From an uncultured Dysosmobacter sp. (GTDB lineage: Bacteria > Bacillota > Clostridia > Oscillospirales > Oscillospiraceae): a DNA stretch of 43,611 bases. The stretch covers positions 1 through 43,611 of the forward strand of contig CAKSVQ010000006.1 of NCBI GenBank assembly GCA_934504065.1, in the 5' to 3' direction. Made by a program: the position numbers and the translations under genes. Below the pieces are notes generated by a model. It saw only the letters and a list, made by a program, of their open reading frames with translations. It did no database searches and was not told the DNA's origin. Shown here piece after piece: positions 40,192 through 43,611 of the stretch (the stretch's first letter is position 1; the number at the start of each line of letters is the position of its first letter).

Positions 40192-40365
40192 AACAAACTC
40201 TCCTTACGATTTCTTTTGAAGTCCGGTAAATAACAAAAAGACCTCCGCCCGATTCCGCGCAAAGCAGAAAGGCGAAAGTCAAACTTCCGTATCATCCCGT
40301 ATTCGGCGGCTGACATATTCGCCGTGTCCATTTTCAGTTATACGCTGATCGTGGAACAAAGTCAA
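40192..40365 (-). promoter_or_regulatory. ilvE promoter and 140-base leader
   Basis: On the minus strand TTGACT (40360-40365), 17 bp, TATAAC (40337-40342), then about 140 untranslated bases before ilvE. I looked for a T-box (GGTGGNACC-type), a leader peptide rich in Ile/Leu/Val, and a terminator hairpin, and saw none. The leader is unexplained. Confidence 0.6.
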
Positions 40366-40409
40366 TCGGTAAAATGCACAGATTGGCCCGAAGTGGCGGG
40401 GAGAGAGCC

Positions 40410-40438
40410 CCGGAGAGCCGGGTTTCCCGGCTCTCCGG
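40410..40438. terminator. Hairpin after the oxoacid oxidoreductase operon
   Basis: A perfect 13-bp stem CCGGAGAGCCGGG / CCCGGCTCTCCGG with loop TTT, about 20 bases past the gamma-subunit stop on the minus strand. The T-run is poor on that side, so it may act as an RNA 3'-end stabiliser as much as a terminator. Confidence 0.65.
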
Positions 40439-40458
40439 AGGAGGTTTTGTTGTTGGTG

Positions 40459-40995
40459 TTACTTCACGCACTCCATGCCGCGGTGGAATGCTTCAATGTT
40501 CAGGGGAACGAATTTGGCCTTGGGTCCGGTGAACATCTCACGGATCATGGTCTCGATGGTCTCGCTCTTCAAAATCTTCGTGGCCGCCACATAGGCGCCC
40601 AGCATCACCATGTTACTGACCTTCGGGTTGCCCACTTCCTCGGCGATCTTGGCGCAGGGGATGTAATAGGCCGTGAGGTCCGCCCGGGAGACCTTGTCCG
40701 TCACCACGTCGCTGTTGACAAACACCGTGCCGCCGGGAAGCACGCCCGCTTCAAACTTGGCAAGGGACGGCTCGTTCAGGGCGATCAGCTCGGTGGGATG
40801 GGCAAACACGGGAGAGCCCACGGGCTTGTCAGAGAGCACCACGGAGCAGTTGGCCGTGCCGCCGCGCATTTCGGGGCCGTAAGAGGGTGCCCACGTGACG
40901 TTCAGACCCTCTGCCATGCCGGCCTCCGCCAGATTCTTGCCGATGGCCAAGCCGCCCTGACCGCCGAAACCGGAAATGATGATTTCTTTTTTCAT
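40459..40995 (-). CDS. 2-oxoacid:acceptor oxidoreductase, gamma subunit
   Basis: A 178-residue gamma subunit of a ferredoxin-dependent 2-oxoacid oxidoreductase (VOR/KOR type). It has the SGFGGQGGLAIGKNLAEAG opening, the SYGPEMRGGTANCSVVLS block (about 38-55) and NMVMLGAYVA (about 128). It takes part in coenzyme A-dependent oxidative decarboxylation of a 2-oxo acid. It starts one base after the beta-subunit stop. The exact substrate (branched-chain 2-oxo acids or 2-oxoglutarate) is not settled by sequence. Confidence 0.94.
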   Translation of the reverse strand: MKKEIIISGFGGQGGLAIGKNLAEAGMAEGLNVTWAPSYGPEMRGGTANCSVVLSDKPVGSPVFAHPTELIALNEPSLAKFEAGVLPGGTVFVNSDVVTDKVSRADLTAYYIPCAKIAEEVGNPKVSNMVMLGAYVAATKILKSETIETMIREMFTGPKAKFVPLNIEAFHRGMECVK

Positions 40996-40996
40996 C

Positions 40997-41746
40997 TTAT
41001 TTCACCTCCGCACTGCTGTCCTTGATCACGCCCAGAGGATAGTAAGGGATCATGTTCTCCTTCAGCCAGTCAATGGCTTTCACCGGGGTCATGCCCCAGT
41101 TGGTGGGGCAGGTGGAAAGGACCTCGATGAACGTGAAGCCCTCCCGGTTCATCTGCTTTTCAAAAGCCTTCTTGATGGCCTTTTTGGCCTTGTTGATGTT
41201 GGCGATGTCGGTCACGCAGACCCGCTCGGCGTACACGCAGCCATCCAGCGTGGAGAGCATCTCCGCCATGCGGATGGGCATGCCGGCCTGCTCTTTGGTG
41301 CGGCCGGACTGGCAGGTGGTGGCCCGCTGGCCGATAAGGGTGGTGGGGGCCATCTGGCCGCCGGTCATGCCGTAAATGGCGTTGTTGACAAAGATGGTGG
41401 TGAACTTTTCCCCTCGCATGGCGGCGTGGACGATCTCCGCCGCGCCGATGGAGGCAAGGTCGCCGTCGCCCTGATAGGTGAAGACAGCCTGATTGGGGTG
41501 GGTGCGCTTGATGCCGGTGGCCACAGCGGGGGCGCGGCCATGGGCGGCCTCCTGCATGTCGCAGGAGAAATAGTTATAGGCAAACACGGAGCAGCCCACG
41601 GGGCACACGCCGATGGCGTCATCCAGCAGGCCCAGTTCCACCAGCGACTCGGCCACCAGCTTGTGGATGATGCCGTGGTTGCAGCCGGGACAGTAATGCA
41701 GCTCCGCGTCAGTCAAGCCAGCGGACTTCTGATATACGATTGCCAT
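40997..41746 (-). CDS. 2-oxoacid:acceptor oxidoreductase, beta subunit (TPP-binding)
   Basis: A 249-residue beta subunit carrying thiamine diphosphate. Visible are YCPGCNHGIIHKL (about 18-30) with Cys ligands, and the TPP motif GDGDLASIGAAE...FVNNAIYGMTGGQ (about 93-131). A conserved STCPTNWGMTPVKAIDWLKENM ends the chain. Acts with the alpha, gamma and ferredoxin-like subunits encoded around it. One-base spacing on each side shows a tight operon. Confidence 0.95.
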   Translation of the reverse strand: MAIVYQKSAGLTDAELHYCPGCNHGIIHKLVAESLVELGLLDDAIGVCPVGCSVFAYNYFSCDMQEAAHGRAPAVATGIKRTHPNQAVFTYQGDGDLASIGAAEIVHAAMRGEKFTTIFVNNAIYGMTGGQMAPTTLIGQRATTCQSGRTKEQAGMPIRMAEMLSTLDGCVYAERVCVTDIANINKAKKAIKKAFEKQMNREGFTFIEVLSTCPTNWGMTPVKAIDWLKENMIPYYPLGVIKDSSAEVK

Positions 41747-41747
41747 A

Positions 41748-42818
41748 TCACTTGACCTCCTTCAAAACCTTCTGGGCCGACTCGATCATTTCCTCCACCG
41801 TGGGCATCACGCCGCCGGCGTGGCCCAGATAGGAGATGGGCTTCTGCCCCTCCACCGCAAGGCGGACATCGTCGATCATCTGGCCGGAGGAGCTCATTTC
41901 CACATCCAAAAACGCCTTGACGTGGGCCATGCCCGCCAGATCATGCAGCGCCTTCTCCGGGAAGGGCCACAGGGTGATGGGCCGGAACAGGCCTGCCTTG
42001 ATGCCGTTTGCGCGCAGGGTCTCCAGTGCGGTCAGGGCGATACGGGCGGGCGTGCCGTAGGCTGTGATGACCAGCTCGGCGTCCTCGCACTGAACTTCCT
42101 CCCAGCGCACCTCATTTTTGGAAATTTCCGCGTACTTCTCGTCCAGATGGCGGTTGTGGCCGTCGCACACCTCGGGGTCCATGTACAGGGAGTTGATCAC
42201 ATTGTGGTGGTCGCGGCCCTTGCGGCCGTTGGCCGCCCAGTCCTTGGGAGGCAGATCCCGCTTGGGGATGGGGTGCCACTCGATGGGCTCCATCATCTGA
42301 CCGATCAGGCCGTCGCACACCACCATGACGGGGTTACGGTACTGGTCGGCGATGTCAAAGGCCTCCTGCACGAAGTCCACGGTCTCCTGCACGTTGGAAG
42401 GAGCCAGCACCACCGTGCGGTAGTCGCCGTTGCCGCCGCCGCGGGTGGCCTGGAAATAGTCGCCCTGAGCGGGCTGGATGGTGCCGAGGCCCGGGCCGCC
42501 GCGCATGCAGTTGACGATGACGGCGGGCAGCTCCGCGCCGGCGATGTAGGTGATGCCCTCCTGCTTCAGGGACACGCCGGGAGAGGAGGAGGAGGTCATG
42601 GCGCGCATACCGGCGCCGGCGGCGCCGTACACCATGTTGATGGCGGCGACCTCGGATTCAGCCTGCACAAAGACCTTGCCGTGCTGCGGCAGGTGCAGGG
42701 ACAGATACTCGGGCACCTCGCTCTGCGGGGTGATGGGATAACCGAAGAAGCAGTCGCACCCGGCGCGGATCGCGGCCTCGGCGATGGCTTCGTTGCCTTT
42801 CCACAGTTCTTTTTCCAC
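41748..42818 (-). CDS. vorB: 2-oxoacid:acceptor oxidoreductase, alpha subunit (VorB-like)
   Basis: A 356-residue alpha subunit best matching 3-methyl-2-oxobutanoate dehydrogenase VorB. It has GNEAIAEAAIRAGCDCFFGYPITPQSEVPEYL at the N-terminus (read as blocks), SSSSPGVSLKQEGITYIAGAELP (about 76), a GGPGLGTIQPAQGDYFQATRGGGNGD loop (about 107), and a C-terminal transketolase-like domain. The gene symbol rests on memory of family patterns. The start codon is GTG with GGAGG 10 bases before. Confidence 0.9.
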   Translation of the reverse strand: MEKELWKGNEAIAEAAIRAGCDCFFGYPITPQSEVPEYLSLHLPQHGKVFVQAESEVAAINMVYGAAGAGMRAMTSSSSPGVSLKQEGITYIAGAELPAVIVNCMRGGPGLGTIQPAQGDYFQATRGGGNGDYRTVVLAPSNVQETVDFVQEAFDIADQYRNPVMVVCDGLIGQMMEPIEWHPIPKRDLPPKDWAANGRKGRDHHNVINSLYMDPEVCDGHNRHLDEKYAEISKNEVRWEEVQCEDAELVITAYGTPARIALTALETLRANGIKAGLFRPITLWPFPEKALHDLAGMAHVKAFLDVEMSSSGQMIDDVRLAVEGQKPISYLGHAGGVMPTVEEMIESAQKVLKEVK

Positions 42819-42837
42819 GAAAACGCAGCCTCCTCTT

Positions 42838-43059
42838 TTAGAATTTCTCGACGGTGATGATGGAATCCGGGCAGATCTTTGCGCAGCTCGCGCAGGCGAT
42901 GCACGACGCGATGTCGGTCACCCCGGCGGGATGATAGCCCTTGCGATTCGTGACCGCCTTGTCGATGGCCACGATGTGCTTGGGGCAGACGGAGACGCAC
43001 AGCTCGCATCCCTTGCACCGGTCCTGGTCAAATGTTACCTTTGCTGTCATGATGGTCAT
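42838..43059 (-). CDS. 2x[4Fe-4S] ferredoxin subunit of the oxidoreductase
   Basis: A protein of about 73 residues with two ferredoxin motifs: CKGCELCVSVCP and CIACASCAKICP. It carries electrons from the TPP-bound intermediate to free ferredoxin. The start is ambiguous between ATGs at 43059 and 43050; the ribosome site GGGAGG is a little too near the first and a little too far from the second. It lies 19 bases upstream of the alpha-subunit gene. Confidence 0.93.
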   Translation of the reverse strand: MTIMTAKVTFDQDRCKGCELCVSVCPKHIVAIDKAVTNRKGYHPAGVTDIASCIACASCAKICPDSIITVEKF

Positions 43060-43097
43060 TTGCCTCCCTTCAATCAATCAGAGATCCTGACTTTCCC

Positions 43098-43611
43098 TTA
43101 CAGTTCCCAAGGCTTTTTCATATAAATGTCAATGGGGAACAGCTTCAGCCCCGCAAGGCTCTCCTCGCCGGTGAAGCGCCGCTCCGCCAAGTGGCATACG
43201 ACAGGAATGCCGGTCTCCTTCGAGACCGCCTCGGCCAGCTCCGCGCCCTTGAGGATCTCATGGGGCGTGGTCTCGCCGCACAGATGGGTGTTGTTCACAA
43301 GGCCGCCGCAGGTCAGTCCGGTGACGGCTTCGATGCTTCTGAGATACGCCTGCGCCGCCTCCGGCGTGCGCACCTCGGGCCGGTTGGCGTTGAGCACGAA
43401 GAGGAGCTTGTAGTCCTCCTGCACGATCTGGGGCTGGAACCGGGCCAGCACCCGCGCGCCCACCGGATCGCCGCCCGCGTCGATCACGCCGCGGATGGAC
43501 CGGTCCTCCAGAATGGTCAGCAGCTCCGCCGGAATGGCGGGCACGTCCGCGTCGGAGCAGGCCTGAGACGAGGAGATCACCCGCACGCCCGCGGCCTCCA
43601 GTTCCTTACGC
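43098..43611 (-). CDS. P-loop (ParA/CobB-like) protein of the oxidoreductase operon, 5' end missing
   Basis: The frame is open to the window edge, so the N-terminus with any P-loop lies outside. The visible C-terminal 170 or so residues include VRVISSSQACSDADVPAIPAEL, a VIDAGGDPVGARVLARF block (Walker B-like), the LLFVLNANRPEVRTPE stretch, GLVNNTHLCGETTP and the ending FPIDIYMKKPWEL. From memory this matches an ATP-binding protein that often precedes VOR ferredoxin genes in this clade. Function unknown. The 38-base gap to the ferredoxin gene suggests one operon. Confidence 0.8.
   Translation of the reverse strand, partial: RKELEAAGVRVISSSQACSDADVPAIPAELLTILEDRSIRGVIDAGGDPVGARVLARFQPQIVQEDYKLLFVLNANRPEVRTPEAAQAYLRSIEAVTGLTCGGLVNNTHLCGETTPHEILKGAELAEAVSKETGIPVVCHLAERRFTGEESLAGLKLFPIDIYMKKPWEL

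Noticed and set aside
40192..40365. T-box or leader-peptide attenuator for ilvE
   Set aside because: No GGTGGNACC-type motif, no Ile/Leu/Val-rich short ORF and no terminator hairpin before the gene.

Overview
The window looks like the chromosome of a high-GC, anaerobic, monoderm gut clostridium of the Oscillospirales (Flavonifractor/Lawsonibacter/Oscillibacter-like). The basis is GGAGG ribosome sites, very GC-rich third codon positions, clostridial-type MutY, thymidine kinase and MATE proteins, a VOR/KOR-type ferredoxin oxidoreductase, and PBSX-type phage genes. The genus is inference. Nothing was searched against a database.

Layout. (1) 0.1-1.9 kb, minus strand: MerR regulator with a membrane tail, YbjQ family protein and metallo-beta-lactamase-fold hydrolase, behind a textbook MerR operator/promoter. 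(2) 1.97-7.07 kb, plus: tightly packed mutY operon (small membrane protein, two paralogous zinc-ribbon proteins, tdk, PflX-like radical SAM protein, MATE transporter). (3) 7.15-9.2 kb: a second MATE gene that is clearly broken, followed by an open MerR gene and preceded by an intact MerR-type promoter. (4) 9.2-17.95 kb: a complete histidine operon, hisZG(fused)-hisD-hisC-hisB-hisH-[flavin split-barrel gene]-hisA-hisF-hisIE-hisJ. (5) 18.0-18.8 kb: HAD phosphatase. (6) 18.9-25.4 kb: TetR / TolC-like / membrane-fusion lipoprotein / RND pump operon with a perfect-consensus promoter and two TetR-like dyads. (7) 25.4-27.8 kb: divergent FGGY kinase and VanZ-like gene. (8) 28.0-38.7 kb: a compact PBSX-like phage locus. 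One minus-strand operon runs from capsid to baseplate; a plus-strand terL-mor pair lies across an unrelated membrane-protein gene. No portal, scaffold/protease, small terminase, tape measure, fibre, lysis or integrase gene is present, yet every gene that is present is open. (9) 39.1-43.6 kb, minus: ilvE and a 2-oxoacid:ferredoxin oxidoreductase operon (P-loop protein running off the edge, ferredoxin, alpha, beta, gamma), fitting branched-chain amino-acid/keto-acid metabolism.

The most unusual signal cuts across these regions. A modular, hairpin-rich intergenic repeat occurs at least six times (about 1-82, 7094-7141, 27795-27977, 33541-33715, 36044-36127, 38739-39060). Its conserved core reads CTCTGCGAGGCTTTTT, and its hairpins keep pairing through compensatory base changes. 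Five of the six copies run in the direction of the gene that ends just before them, and two supply that gene's stop codon. The compact phage locus and this repeat family are the two best candidates for something not yet described.
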